Below, in pieces: positions 44,501-53,731 of a stretch of DNA of 64,000 bases; the first letter of the stretch is position 1, and each line of letters begins with the position of its first letter. The position numbers were made by a program, and so were the translations under genes. The notes beneath the pieces were generated by a model that saw nothing but the letters and a program-made list of their open reading frames with translations, ran no database searches and was not told the origin of the DNA. The stretch spans positions 59,426,351-59,490,350 of the forward strand of contig OX638131.1 of NCBI GenBank assembly GCA_951804985.1. Reading direction: 5' to 3'. This DNA comes from Dryomyza anilis. Lineage: Eukaryota > Arthropoda > Insecta > Diptera > Dryomyzidae.

Positions 44501-46721
44501 TCCTTTTATTGTTTTAGCCAAAATGTTAATGCAACAAATCTGGTTAGAACAAACTGATTGGGATCAGAATGTATCCGTGAATTCCCTTAAAAGATGGCGT
44601 TCTTTCCTGTCAAACTATTCACAAATAAATAATATACAAATTCCACGGTGGATCGATTATACAGCCGAGTGTCATGTCCAATTCCATGGGTTTTGTGATG
44701 CCTCAGAAAAGGCATATGCTGCTGCACTGTATGTCCGCATTACTACTGGCATGAAAATTACTACTCATTTATTGGCGGCAAAAACAAAGGTAGCACCTGT
44801 AAAAACTATTTCCCTCCCGCGGTTAGAATTATGTGGAGCCACTCTCCTATCCGATATGGTAGATAACCTAATCCCGCAATTAGCAGTTAATAAATACGAT
44901 AGTTATTTTTGGACGGATTCCACCATCGTACTTGCTTGGCTACGAAAACCTCCATGTCATTGGACAACTTTCGTGGCCAACCGAGTCTCCAAAATTGTGC
45001 AAGGCGTTGGATACAATAATTGGTTTCATGTCGATTCAGGTACAAATCCAGCAGACTTAGCCAGTCGTGGCGTTCTGCCACAGGACCTAGTGTCAAATTC
45101 CCTATGGTGGAATGGACCTCGGTGGCTTCAACTCTCTCCCGCCCACTGGCCAAGTATTGACCAGGTAAAGATTCCTGATATTGATCTTGAACAAAAACCA
45201 ATTAAAGTCAATTTTGCGTATTTCCAAAACTTCGAAGACATTACGGAGCGTTTTTCTTCATTTCCAAAGGCATTACGCGTAATCGCCTATGTATATCGTT
45301 TTTTCCATCGAACGAATTCCCAACATCGCTCTACTTTCTGCCATAATTCCCATATGATTTCATCTTCTGAGATAAATCATGTTAAAAACCGTCTCATAAT
45401 TATTGCACAAAAGGTTGGTTATCCCGATGATTATCGAAACCTGTCTCTTAAGCAACCGATTGCAACATCCAGCAACATATTGAACTTAAATCCATTCGTG
45501 GATGATGCTGGTCTTATCAGAGTTTGTGGTCGTCTTGTTTCCTCCCCTGTGCTGTCTTACGATGAAAGACATCCAATAATAATTCCCTATAATTGCAATT
45601 TCTCGCGACTTTTGGTAAAATTCACGCATATAATTTCTCTGCACGGAGGCAATCAATTGGTTCTCCAACTTGTCCGTCTCCAATTCTGGATTCCCAAGGT
45701 TAAAAACCTGATTAAATCTACCATCCACAATTGTAAAATTTGTGTTGTCTTCAACCAGAAAGTCCAAAAACAACTAATGGGTTCCTTGCCTCCTGAACGA
45801 ACTGTTCTCACTCGTCCATTCGCGCATGCAGGTATGGATTTTGCCGGACCATTCGACATAAAAAACTATACCGGTAGAGCGTGTTTAATCACAAAGGGTT
45901 ACGTGTGTGTGTTCGTTTGCTTTTCCACTAAAGCAATACATTTAGAGGCCACCACAAGTCTATCGACTCCATCCTTTTTAGCTGCCTTTCATAGATTTGT
46001 ATCTAGACGTGGATGTCCTCTACATGTTTACTCAGACAACGGAAAAAATTTCGTAGGAGCTTCAAAATCCATAATGACAGACTTCATACATGCCTCACGT
46101 ACGTCCTTAGTATCTCAATATAGTCACCAGAATCTTTCCTGGCATTTTATACCCCCAGGTGCGCCTCACATGGGTGGTTTATGGGAGGCAGGTGTTAAAA
46201 GTTTTAAGGCTCATTTCCGCAAAATAGCGGGTCCTTTCAAATATACATTTGAAGAATTCTCCACTTTGCTAGCCAAAATAGAATCATGCTTAAATTCTCG
46301 TCCTATCACTCCTGCATCTGAAGATGCTTCAGACATTTCGTCATTGACACCGGGCCATTTCCTGATCGGTTCTCCAATTCTAGCTCCACTAGAACCTCAA
46401 AGCAATGAGCAAGCTGTATCCATAATTAATCGGTGGCAGCGACTCAAAGCTCTCCATCAAAACTTTTGCTCCCGATGGAAGCATGAGTATCTAAAAGAAC
46501 TGCATAAGCGAAATAAATGGCAACGGCCCGAGGTCAATGTCGAAATTAATACTATGGTTGTCATAAAAGATGAAAATCTTCCGCCAAACGAATGGCGACT
46601 TGGCCGCGTAACAAAGGTATATTTTGGTACTGACAAACGTGTTCGAGTAGCCGACATATTGACTGAACGCGGTGTTATAACTCGCCCTATCGTAAAACTT
46701 GTAATACTCCCTTCCAATTAA
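41556..46721 (+). CDS. gag-pol: BEL/Pao gag-pol, unit 2, protease core deleted in frame
   Basis: A 1721-codon frame nearly identical to 31820-37111, with the same gag, knuckles, RT (YVDD), RNase H, integrase (DDE) and C-terminal region. It lacks 42 residues equivalent to 493-534 of unit 1, from ARALIDSG to GLNQGING, so TCT runs straight into CAAATTC at about 43034. The deletion is exactly 126 bp and keeps the frame but removes the catalytic Asp-Ser-Gly and flap region of the aspartic protease. A few substitutions are seen (Ser-Ile-Arg-Asp-Leu-Phe for Ser-Phe-Arg-Asp-Leu-Leu; Phe for Val in ENVRKTT). It could make an unprocessed polyprotein and would depend on protease supplied in trans. Confidence 0.93.
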   Translation: MSVLDVFIRLTDRLVEFEADFATGPAAVYSTHALDAHKEELKSIWSRVKEVYEECLDDLTKDAANQNNADLETVKGKYKTTYATFVRCVARIGEYVEDLAASAAALAAPVPLPTVISEILPPSSNFRLPPCDTETFSGDYLSWPSIRDLFTAVYINNSRLSSVEKLYYLNQKTRGEARDIVKKCPLTNYGFVIAWKNLQDRFENKRILVNSQLRILFNLAIVPSESGNAIKKLQSEINSCISALQLYDIDIDNWDAIFVFLCSSRLPDNTLALWEQSIQAKTEIPSWKNLDQFLTARYQTLETVSDIKNSNFSSVPTSRVPFQKKPFTPFVPRKVNTFHSNITTPACKLCPKEQHTIRQCPRFLNMTPEDRDAHVRKYGLCLNCFARAHSVKECKSKHNCFTCNKRHNTLLHFENFETRSKSVIPSNSISIPDDDQPSTSKNCPITHSHATQLQSTYISNSIDNFHSSFASSSKCMLLGTAVVQISHLGVLYSQIQKSCSFRLGSVINPNILIEASALVLPHLTGNLPSCQIDSSIISKIPKIRLADAEFFKSSHIDLLIGADLFPSIILDGVKRQISGSLLAQETIFGWILTGPLPSNTVSTFSTVVSYFNSVPLDREISRFWEVEDLPQKHIMSESDRFCEENFRKTTKRQDDGRYVVSLPFKNGVSDLSKLGSSRSIAYAQFYRNEARLYKNIDFKAEYDTVLKEYLKLDHMKKVDSPNISYCPNNYYLPHHAVIKPESTTTKVRVVFNASNPSSNGVSLNDILHVGPVLQSDLTILVLKWRFYQYVFNGDIEKMYRQIIVDPSHTSFQRILFRENSNSDILDYELQTVTFGVNCAPYLAIRTLYQLADDVQAKFPLASEILRNSMYVDDALVGAHTVEAAIKARDELIAALASAGFSLRKWTSNSHQILKDLPPDHLLKEDFLQFDDTSHAKTLGVRWNAHSDSFYFMAKPMVYKSSYTKREVLSEISKLFDPAGWLAPFIVLAKMLMQQIWLEQTDWDQNVSVNSLKRWRSFLSNYSQINNIQIPRWIDYTAECHVQFHGFCDASEKAYAAALYVRITTGMKITTHLLAAKTKVAPVKTISLPRLELCGATLLSDMVDNLIPQLAVNKYDSYFWTDSTIVLAWLRKPPCHWTTFVANRVSKIVQGVGYNNWFHVDSGTNPADLASRGVLPQDLVSNSLWWNGPRWLQLSPAHWPSIDQVKIPDIDLEQKPIKVNFAYFQNFEDITERFSSFPKALRVIAYVYRFFHRTNSQHRSTFCHNSHMISSSEINHVKNRLIIIAQKVGYPDDYRNLSLKQPIATSSNILNLNPFVDDAGLIRVCGRLVSSPVLSYDERHPIIIPYNCNFSRLLVKFTHIISLHGGNQLVLQLVRLQFWIPKVKNLIKSTIHNCKICVVFNQKVQKQLMGSLPPERTVLTRPFAHAGMDFAGPFDIKNYTGRACLITKGYVCVFVCFSTKAIHLEATTSLSTPSFLAAFHRFVSRRGCPLHVYSDNGKNFVGASKSIMTDFIHASRTSLVSQYSHQNLSWHFIPPGAPHMGGLWEAGVKSFKAHFRKIAGPFKYTFEEFSTLLAKIESCLNSRPITPASEDASDISSLTPGHFLIGSPILAPLEPQSNEQAVSIINRWQRLKALHQNFCSRWKHEYLKELHKRNKWQRPEVNVEINTMVVIKDENLPPNEWRLGRVTKVYFGTDKRVRVADILTERGVITRPIVKLVILPSN

Positions 46722-46792
46722 TTATTTCAGTTCCCTGATTTCTTCTTATTATTTTTTACATATATTTCCAAACAAATTTTTTTATCGCAATC

Positions 46793-47453
46793 ATGGCAAA
46801 TAATTCAAAACAAATCAAAAGGACGTTCTACAAGCATCAATACTCCACTAATTTCCGATGTGTTTTATGTCAGCGCCGTCACGCTATCCGCTTCTGTCCA
46901 AAATTCTTGGCAATGAGCACAGATAAGAGGATGCGTGTAGTACTCCTAAATAAACACTGTTCCAATTGCTTAGCCATGAAACACTCTAGTGGATCCTGCC
47001 GCACGAAGTCTGGGTGCCATTATTGCCACGAAAATCTAACTATGCTTTGCGAGAGCGCTTATCGATTCATGTGGGAAAACGACTCGCATTTCAACATCGC
47101 TTGTGGAGGACCTCCTCATTCCGACAACCATGGTGGGTGATGATAAGATGTGCTCAATTCGCATCCGGGCACCTAATAACAGCAGCGCTCAAATCGACGC
47201 CATTGCTCGCGTCGACAATCGCATTACTATGCGAACACCAGCTAAATCTATCGACGCAAATATCAAGGATAAATTTTTAAATATTGTCCTTGCCGATCCA
47301 AAATTTTACCAGTCCTCTCCCCTATCCATAGTATTGGGAGCGGACCTATATCCAAAAATCATTCTTTCTGGAATGATGCCGAGCAACAGCGGACTCCCTG
47401 TTGCCCAAAATACAATTTTTGGTTGGATACTATCCGGAACTTGCGCATTATAA
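46793..47453 (+). pseudogene. BEL second ORF, frameshifted, unit 2
   Basis: Same organisation as 37182-37842: zinc-knuckle frame 46793-47140 and protease-like frame 47103-47453, broken by the same net 29-bp deletion after TGCCACGAAAATC (near 47034). Unlike unit 1, SGSCRTK keeps its Cys. A base change just before the ATG (TTTATCGC for TTTAGCGC) is unique to this unit. Confidence 0.8.
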
Positions 47454-47685
47454 TCCAACCTATTTTTTAAATATGAAATCGCAACAATTTGCACAGAAAT
47501 AAGAAATGTGAAGTAAAGGGAAACGCATTTTAATAACCTACATACCTACTTATATATCCATAATATAATTTACAAAATATGAAATACACAATGAATTTAA
47601 CAATTATATTATATTATTTAATCCTATATATCTTTCGTAGCATATTACATTTTTTATTACAGCTGTACTGCAAGGCCGGCGGCAA
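47454..47685 (+). other. BEL unit 2 3' untranslated region
   Basis: Same as 37843-38074. It ends GGCCGGCGGCAA at LTR 3, again with no obvious polypurine tract. Confidence 0.6.
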
Positions 47686-48045
47686 TGTTTATGCCAAACA
47701 GCAGCATGCAACTGCTGCGCTGCATGCAACATGAGCATAAAGTATTGTTCGATTATTTTCACGCTAGATGGCGTTTCGTTATTTTGACACTTAGTCAATT
47801 TCTTAGTTTTTAAGTTTGATTTCCGTTTTAAGTTACAATGAATTGTTCTCTTTCACTTTTGAAATCCAAGCGGTAAGCACGCACAATAAAGCGAATTCCT
47901 AAAGAATAAAATCTAATCCTTGTGTTTTTTTTTATATCCGATTCCTACTGCCTATACGTCTATGAACAACGTTTTCTGCGAGAAAAAACAAGATCCGCAT
48001 CCTATTCAAGCTGCGAAAGTCCACATCGAGTTCAGCAGATTCACA
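47686..48045 (+). repeat. BEL LTR 3 (3')
   Basis: 360 bp, TGTTTATGCC to GATTCACA, followed by GTTAC. It differs from LTR 2 at AATAAAATC (AATAAATTC in LTRs 1 and 2). Confidence 0.92.
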
Positions 48046-48480
48046 GTTACAAAATGAACTCTATTGAAAACAATAACAACATCTCTGTTAAAAAATGCTC
48101 CTTATGGCTCCATGGAGCCCATTGAGCCATAACCGGCGCAAACGTACTACTGTATCATGTTAAAAAATACTCCCTATGAAAACAATTAGAACGCTTTTGA
48201 TAAAATATTATCCACCCATGTTAAAAAATACTCCATATGAAAATATTTAGAACGCTTTTGATAAAATATGATCCACACATCTTAAAAAATACTCCGTATG
48301 AAAACAATTAGAACGGTTTTGATAAAAAAATGATCCCAACTGAAATACACTAACAACACCTCTGTAAAAAAGTGATCCCTATTGAATACAATAACAACAG
48401 CTCTGTTAAAAAATTATGCTCATGGCTCCTTATGGCTCCATGGAGCGCCTTTGGGCCAGAACCGGCGCAAACATACTACT
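48046..48480 (-). repeat. Polinton right terminal repeat, outer end
   Basis: Inverse of about 4899-5420 of the left end, shortened: GTTACAAAATGAACTC, GGCTCCATGGAGCC, three units with CGCTTTTGATAAAAT or CGGTTTTGATAAA, and the terminus ACATACTACT. It ends at the TACTGG duplication (48481-48486). Confidence 0.88.
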
Positions 48481-48486
48481 TACTGG
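48481..48486 (+). repeat. Polinton target-site duplication, right copy (TACTGG)
   Basis: Matches 4893-4898. The Gypsy RT sequence resumes immediately after. Confidence 0.88.
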
Positions 48487-50230
48487 TTTGGAAATTTTAG
48501 GTAATGCCGTTAGAATTATGTAATGCCCCAGCCACATTCGAGCGGTTAATGGAGCATGTATTGAAAGGTCTACACTGAAAAACTTGCCTGGTATACCTTG
48601 ATGACATAATTGTCATGGGCAAGGACTTTGACGAGCATCTAAGAAATTTAGAGGAAGTATTCTTTCGATTGGATAATGCGGATCTACAACTTAGCCCAAA
48701 GAAATGCTCACTTTTCAAGAAAGAAGTCAAGTATCTGGGTGGGTCATCGAGTTACTACGGAAGGAGTGCATTCCGATGAAGATAAAATAGTTGCAAAAAA
48801 GGAGTGGCCCAGACCGTAAAACCTACATGATATACGAAGTTTCTTGGGGCTCTGTACATACTACAGACGATTTGTTCAAGGTTTTTCCAATGTAGCTAGC
48901 AGTCTGCACGAGTTGACAATATTTCAATGGGGCGATGCTAAAGAAAGGGCGTTTTTTAAATTAAAAGATCTACTGTGCTCGGCACCAATTCAGCGTATCC
49001 AATTATAGGTGAGAGATGTATACTTGATACTGATGCAAGTGAATACGGAATAGGCGGAGTTCTCTCTCAAGTGATCAATGGCCAAGAAAAAGTGATCGCA
49101 TACTACAGTAAAACCTTATACAATCCCGAGGGAATTACTGTGTCACCAGGCGGGAGCTACTTGCTGTAATCGAAAGTGTGAAAAATTTCCAAAAATATCT
49201 GTACGGACAACAGTTTCACTTCAGAACCAATCACGCCGCACTGAGATGCTTACTTCAGTTCAAAGACCCAGAAGACCAAATTGAGCGTTGGATAGAGCGA
49301 TTACAGAGTTACGATTTTACCATCGAACATCGTAAAGGAGGTCATCATGAAAATGCAGATGCTCTGTCACGACGACCGTGTAAACTTGACATTCATTTGC
49401 TGAATGTTTTACCCTATTAAAAATGGACTCCGGAACAAATTAAAATTGATCAAAAGAGTGATTCCGATCTCACAAAAATCATTATGTTCAAGGAACAGCA
49501 AAGAAAACTATCATGGGAAGAAATAGCTACCGCCAGCCCAATAACTAAGGCTTACTGCGCACAGTGGCAGAGCTTAAAGCTACAAGATAGTTGTCTATAT
49601 CGTGTATGGGAAAGTGAAGATGGCACATCCGCTCGATGTTTGATTTTTGTTCCCAAGTAAAAAGTAAAAGAGATATTAGCAGAATAACATGGTGGATCTA
49701 GTGGATGTCATTTAGTGATAAACGGTCGAAAAAGTAAAGAAACGATTTTATTGGGTTGGATGCCAAGAGTCGGTCGCCGATTGGATTCACAGTTGTCCGC
49801 AATGTGTACCAGCAAAAGGACCAACCGTGAGAAGTCGCGGCAGGATGCATCAGTACAACGTAGGATCACCATTCGACGTATTGCCATGGATGTCGCCGGG
49901 CTGTTTCCAATCAGAGATGCGGGTAATAAATATGTGCTTGTCGTCATCGACTACTTCAGAAAGTGGCTTGAAGTGTATCCCATGCCGAATTAACATGCCA
50001 CAACAGCTGCGGATGCATTAGGTAAAAACTGGGTAAGCCGTTTTGGAGTACCGTTCGAATAGCATTCAGATCAAGGAAGAAATTTGGAATCTGATGTATT
50101 TAAAAAAGAATGCATGTCCCCAACATACACAAAACACGAATAACGCAATTGCACCCGCAATCTGATGGCATGAAGGAGAGATTCTATTGGAACGATCATA
50201 CAAGATACTTAAAAGAATTAATGATGTTCT
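48487..50230 (+). pseudogene. pol: Gypsy pol, RT C-terminal half, RNase H and integrase (left arm)
   Basis: Continues the RT begun at 4396-4898: VMPLELCNAPATFERLMEHV, the catalytic CLVYLDDIIVMGKDF, LSPKKCSLFKKEVKYLG and LHDIRSFLGLCTYYRRFVQG. The RNase H follows with CILDTDASEYGIGGVLSQ (48975-49169) and HHENADALSRRPC (49178-49420). Integrase pieces are DVAGLFPIRDAGNKYVLVVI (49715-49993), HSDQGRNLE (with a frame change) and QLHPQSDGMKERFYW. Numerous stops and frameshifts (a TGA after GLH, TAA after RP, shifts at 49000 and 49170) make it non-functional. Downstream of the last integrase motif the sequence no longer matches pol. Confidence 0.85.
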
Positions 50231-50558
50231 GCATCGGATTCAGAATACTGCAGGCGCTAGACGAAAAATGAACGTGTCGAATCGTGTCGAACTGATGCAT
50301 GTGGTACATAAGTGCGCCGCATCTAAGGCACAGCGCAGTTATGATATAATAGTGAACTAGTGCGTCTCGTGAGTGAACATTGTAAAGCTAAATTGTACAA
50401 ATAAGTGATTATTTTTTAAGTTGTTATTTAATTAAATAAAGTTTATTAATACTAGTTGAAATAATACTAGTTAAAACCAAATATAAGTGTGTTTTTATTT
50501 TGTACACAATCCAGCGATACGAACTGGTAGAGCAGTTTTCCGTAGACTGAATTTTCGT

Positions 50559-50562
<4 letters not shown>
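50231..50562 (+). repeat. Gypsy 3' end / LTR-derived sequence (left arm)
   Basis: Non-coding, ending TTTTCGTAACA directly against the (AT)n tract. It includes TTAATTAAATAAAGTTTATT, a possible polyadenylation region, and twice ACTAGTT. The last 98 bases recur inverted at 50623-50720 and direct at 58948-59047. The left edge of the LTR is not resolved. Confidence 0.5.

Positions 50563-50622
<60 letters not shown>
50563..50622. repeat. (AT)n tract at palindrome centre
   Basis: About 60 bp of pure AT between CGTAACA and TGTTACG. The axis of symmetry lies at 50592/50593. An ORF here on either strand is an artefact of the repeat (ILE-TYR runs). Confidence 0.95.
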
Positions 50623-50626
<4 letters not shown>

Positions 50627-50954
50627 ACGAAAATTCAGTCTACGGAAAACTGCTCTACGAGTACGTATCGCTGGATTGTGTACAAAATAAAAACACACTT
50701 ATATTTGGTTTTAACTAGTATTATTTCAACTAGTATTAATAAACTTTATTTAATTAAATAACAACTTAAAAAATAATCACTTATTTGTACAATTTAGCTT
50801 TACAATGTTCACTCACGAGACGCACTAGTTCACTATTATATCATAACTGCGCTGTGCCTTAGATGCGGCGCACTTATGTACCACATGCATCAGTTCGACA
50901 CGATTCGACACGTTCATTTTTCGTCTAGCGCCTGCAGTATTCTGAATCCGATGC
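50623..50954 (-). repeat. Gypsy 3' end / LTR-derived sequence (right arm)
   Basis: Mirror image of 50231-50562, starting TGTTACGAAAATTC. Differs by a few bases near 50658-50670 (CGAGTACGTATCG). Confidence 0.5.
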
Positions 50955-52698
50955 AGAACATCATTAATTCTTTTAAGTATCTTGTATGATCGTTCCAATA
51001 GAATCTCTCCTTCATGCCATCAGATTGCGGGTGCAATTGCGTTATTCGTGTTTTGTGTATGTTGGGGACATGCATTCTTTTTTAAATACATCAGATTCCA
51101 AATTTCTTCCTTGATCTGAATGCTATTCGAACGGTACTCCAAAACGGCTTACCCAGTTTTTACCTAATGCATCCGCAGCTGTTGTGGCATGTTAATTCGG
51201 CATGGGATACACTTCAAGCCACTTTCTGAAGTAGTCGATGACGACAAGCACATATTTATTACCCGCATCTCTGATTGGAAACAGCCCGGCGACATCCATG
51301 GCAATACGTCGAATGGTGATCCTACGTTGTACTGATGCATCCTGCCGCGACTTCTCACGGTTGGTCCTTTTGCTGGTACACATTGCGGACAACTGTGAAT
51401 CCAATCGGCGACCGACTCTTGGCATCCAACCCAATAAAATCGTTTCTTTACTTTTTCGACCGTTTATCACTAAATGACATCCACTAGATCCACCATGTTA
51501 TTCTGCTAATATCTCTTTTACTTTTTACTTGGGAACAAAAATCAAACATCGAGCGGATGTGCCATCTTCACTTTCCCATACACGATATAGACAACTATCT
51601 TGTAGCTTTAAGCTCTGCCACTGTGCGCAGTAAGCCTTAGTTATTGGGCTGGCGGTAGCTATTTCTTCCCATGATAGTTTTCTTTGCTGTTCCTTGAACA
51701 TAATGATTTTTGTGAGATCGGAATCACTCTTTTGATCAATTTTAATTTGTTCCGGAGTCCATTTTTAATAGGGTAAAACATTCAGCAAATGAATGTCAAG
51801 TTTACACGGTCGTCGTGACAGAGCATCTGCATTTTCATGATGACCTCCTTTACGATGTTCGATGGTAAAATCGTAACTCTGTAATCGCTCTATCCAACGC
51901 TCAATTTGGTCTTCTGGGTCTTTGAACTGAAGTAAGCATCTCAGTGCGGCGTGATTGGTTCTGAAGTGAAACTGTTGTCCGTACAGATATTTTTGGAAAT
52001 TTTTCACACTTTCGATTACAGCAAGTAGCTCCCGCCTGGTGACACAGTAATTCCCTCGGGATTGTATAAGGTTTTACTGTAGTATGCGATCACTTTTTCT
52101 TGGCCATTGATCACTTGAGAGAGAACTCCGCCTATTCCGTATTCACTTGCATCAGTATCAAGTATACATCTCTCACCTATAATTGGATACGCTGAATTGG
52201 TGCCGAGCACAGTAGATCTTTTAATTTAAAAAACGCCCTTTCTTTAGCATCGCCCCATTGAAATATTGTCAACTCGTGCAGACTGCTAGCTACATTGGAA
52301 AAACCTTGAACAAATCGTCTGTAGTATGTACAGAGCCCCAAGAAACTTCGTATATCATGTAGGTTTTACGGTCTGGGCCACTCCTTTTTTGCAACTATTT
52401 TATCTTCATCGGAATGCACTCCTTCCGTAGTAACTCGATGACCCACCCAGATACTTGACTTCTTTCTTGAAAAGTGAGCATTTCTTTGGGCTAAGTTGTA
52501 GATCCGCATTATCCAATCGAAAGAATACTTCCTCTAAATTTCTTAGATGCTCGTCAAAGTCCTTGCCCATGACAATTATGTCATCAAGGTATACCAGGCA
52601 AGTTTTTCAGTGTAGACCTTTCAATACATGCTCCATTAACCGCTCGAATGTGGCTGGGGCATTACATAATTCTAACGGCATTACCTAAAATTTCCAAA
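50955..52698 (-). pseudogene. pol: Gypsy pol remnant, mirror copy (right arm)
   Basis: Inverse of 48487-50230 with the same broken frames: integrase 51192-51470, RNase H 51765-52007 and 52016-52210, RT YLDD block near 52590. All stops and frameshifts are shared with the left arm, so they predate the inverted duplication. Confidence 0.88.
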
Positions 52699-53139
52699 CC
52701 AGTAAGTAGTATGTTTGCGCCGGTTCTGGCCCAAAGGCGCTCCATGGAGCCATAAGGAGCCATGAGCATAATTTTTTAACAGAGCTGTTGTTATTGTATT
52801 CAATAGGGATCACTTTTTTACAGAGGTGTTGTTAGTGTATTTCAGTTGGGATCATTTTTTTATCAAAACCGTTCTAATTGTTTTCATACGGAGTATTTTT
52901 TAAGATGTGTGGATCATATTTTATCAAAAGCGTTCTAAATATTTTCATATGGAGTATTTTTTAACATGGGTGGATAATATTTTATCAAAAGCGTTCTAAT
53001 TGTTTTCATAGGGAGTATTTTTTAACATGATACAGTAGTACGTTTGCGCCGGTTATGGCTCAATGGGCTCCATGGAGCCATAAGGAGCATTTTTTAACAG
53101 AGATGTTGTTATTGTTTTCAATAGAGTTCATTTTGTAAC
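52699..53139 (+). repeat. Polinton terminus, mirror copy (right arm)
   Basis: Inverse of 48046-48486, including the TSD (CCAGTA at 52699-52704), the AGTAGTATGTTTGCGCC end and the three 61-bp units. It runs to TTTTGTAAC at 53139, the GTTAC duplication beside the inverted BEL LTR. It is a lone end, not a second Polinton. Confidence 0.9.
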
Positions 53140-53499
53140 TGTGAATCTGCTGAACTCGATGTGGACTTTCGCAGCTTGAATAGGATGCGGATCTTGTTTT
53201 TTCTCGCAGAAAACGTTGTTCATAGACGTATAGGCAGTAGGAATCGGATATAAAAAAAAACACAAGGATTAGATTTTATTCTTTAGGAATTCGCTTTATT
53301 GTGCGTGCTTACCGCTTGGATTTCAAAAGTGAAAGAGAACAATTCATTGTAACTTAAAACGGAAATCAAACTTAAAAACTAAGAAATTGACTAAGTGTCA
53401 AAATAACGAAACGCCATCTAGCGTGAAAATAATCGAACAATACTTTATGCTCATGTTGCATGCAGCGCAGCAGTTGCATGCTGCTGTTTGGCATAAACA
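53140..53499 (-). repeat. BEL LTR 4 (inverted)
   Basis: 360 bp, from TGTGAATCT to GGCATAAACA on the plus strand. It shares the AATAAAATC variant (inverse GATTTTATT) with LTR 3. Confidence 0.92.
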
Positions 53500-53731
53500 T
53501 TGCCGCCGGCCTTGCAGTACAGCTGTAATAAAAAATGTAATATGCTACGAAAGATATATAGGATTAAATAATATAATATAATTGTTAAATTCATTGTGTA
53601 TTTCATATTTTGTAAATTATATTATGGATATATAAGTAGGTATGTAGGTTATTAAAATGCGTTTCCCTTTACTTCACATTTCTTATTTCTGTGCAAATTG
53701 TTGCGATTTCATATTTAAAAAATAGGTTGGA

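Larger units (their letters stand above)
28360..48045 (+). mobile_element. tandem BEL/Pao retrotransposon array (3 LTRs, 2 internal regions)
   Basis: Three 360-bp LTRs at 28360, 38075 and 47686 enclose two internal regions, each with leader, gag-pol ORF and a downstream second ORF. Only the outermost ends carry the GTTAC duplication, so the array behaves as one insertion that later gained a unit by LTR-LTR recombination or a related process. The LTRs differ from each other at only one or two bases, so the insertion is very young. The units differ by several indels, including a 126-bp deletion in the second gag-pol. Confidence 0.9.
4899..48480. mobile_element. Polinton/Maverick element, heavily invaded
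   Basis: Both termini begin AGTAGTAT followed by a GCGCCGG-containing block, in inverted orientation, and are flanked by the 6-bp duplication TACTGG. Inside lie remnants of every core Polinton gene: cysteine protease, major capsid protein, minor-capsid-like protein, chromodomain integrase, packaging ATPase and protein-primed PolB. The 43.6-kb span is inflated by an RTE LINE (3.3 kb), a tandem BEL array (19.7 kb), a SINE, mini-me copies and internal duplications; without them the element would be about 14-15 kb, normal for the family. All core genes carry stops or frameshifts, so the element is dead. Confidence 0.9.

Noticed and set aside
52699..53139. terminus of a second, independent Polinton
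   Set aside because: It is the exact mirror image of 48046-48486 within the palindrome, with no Polinton genes attached.
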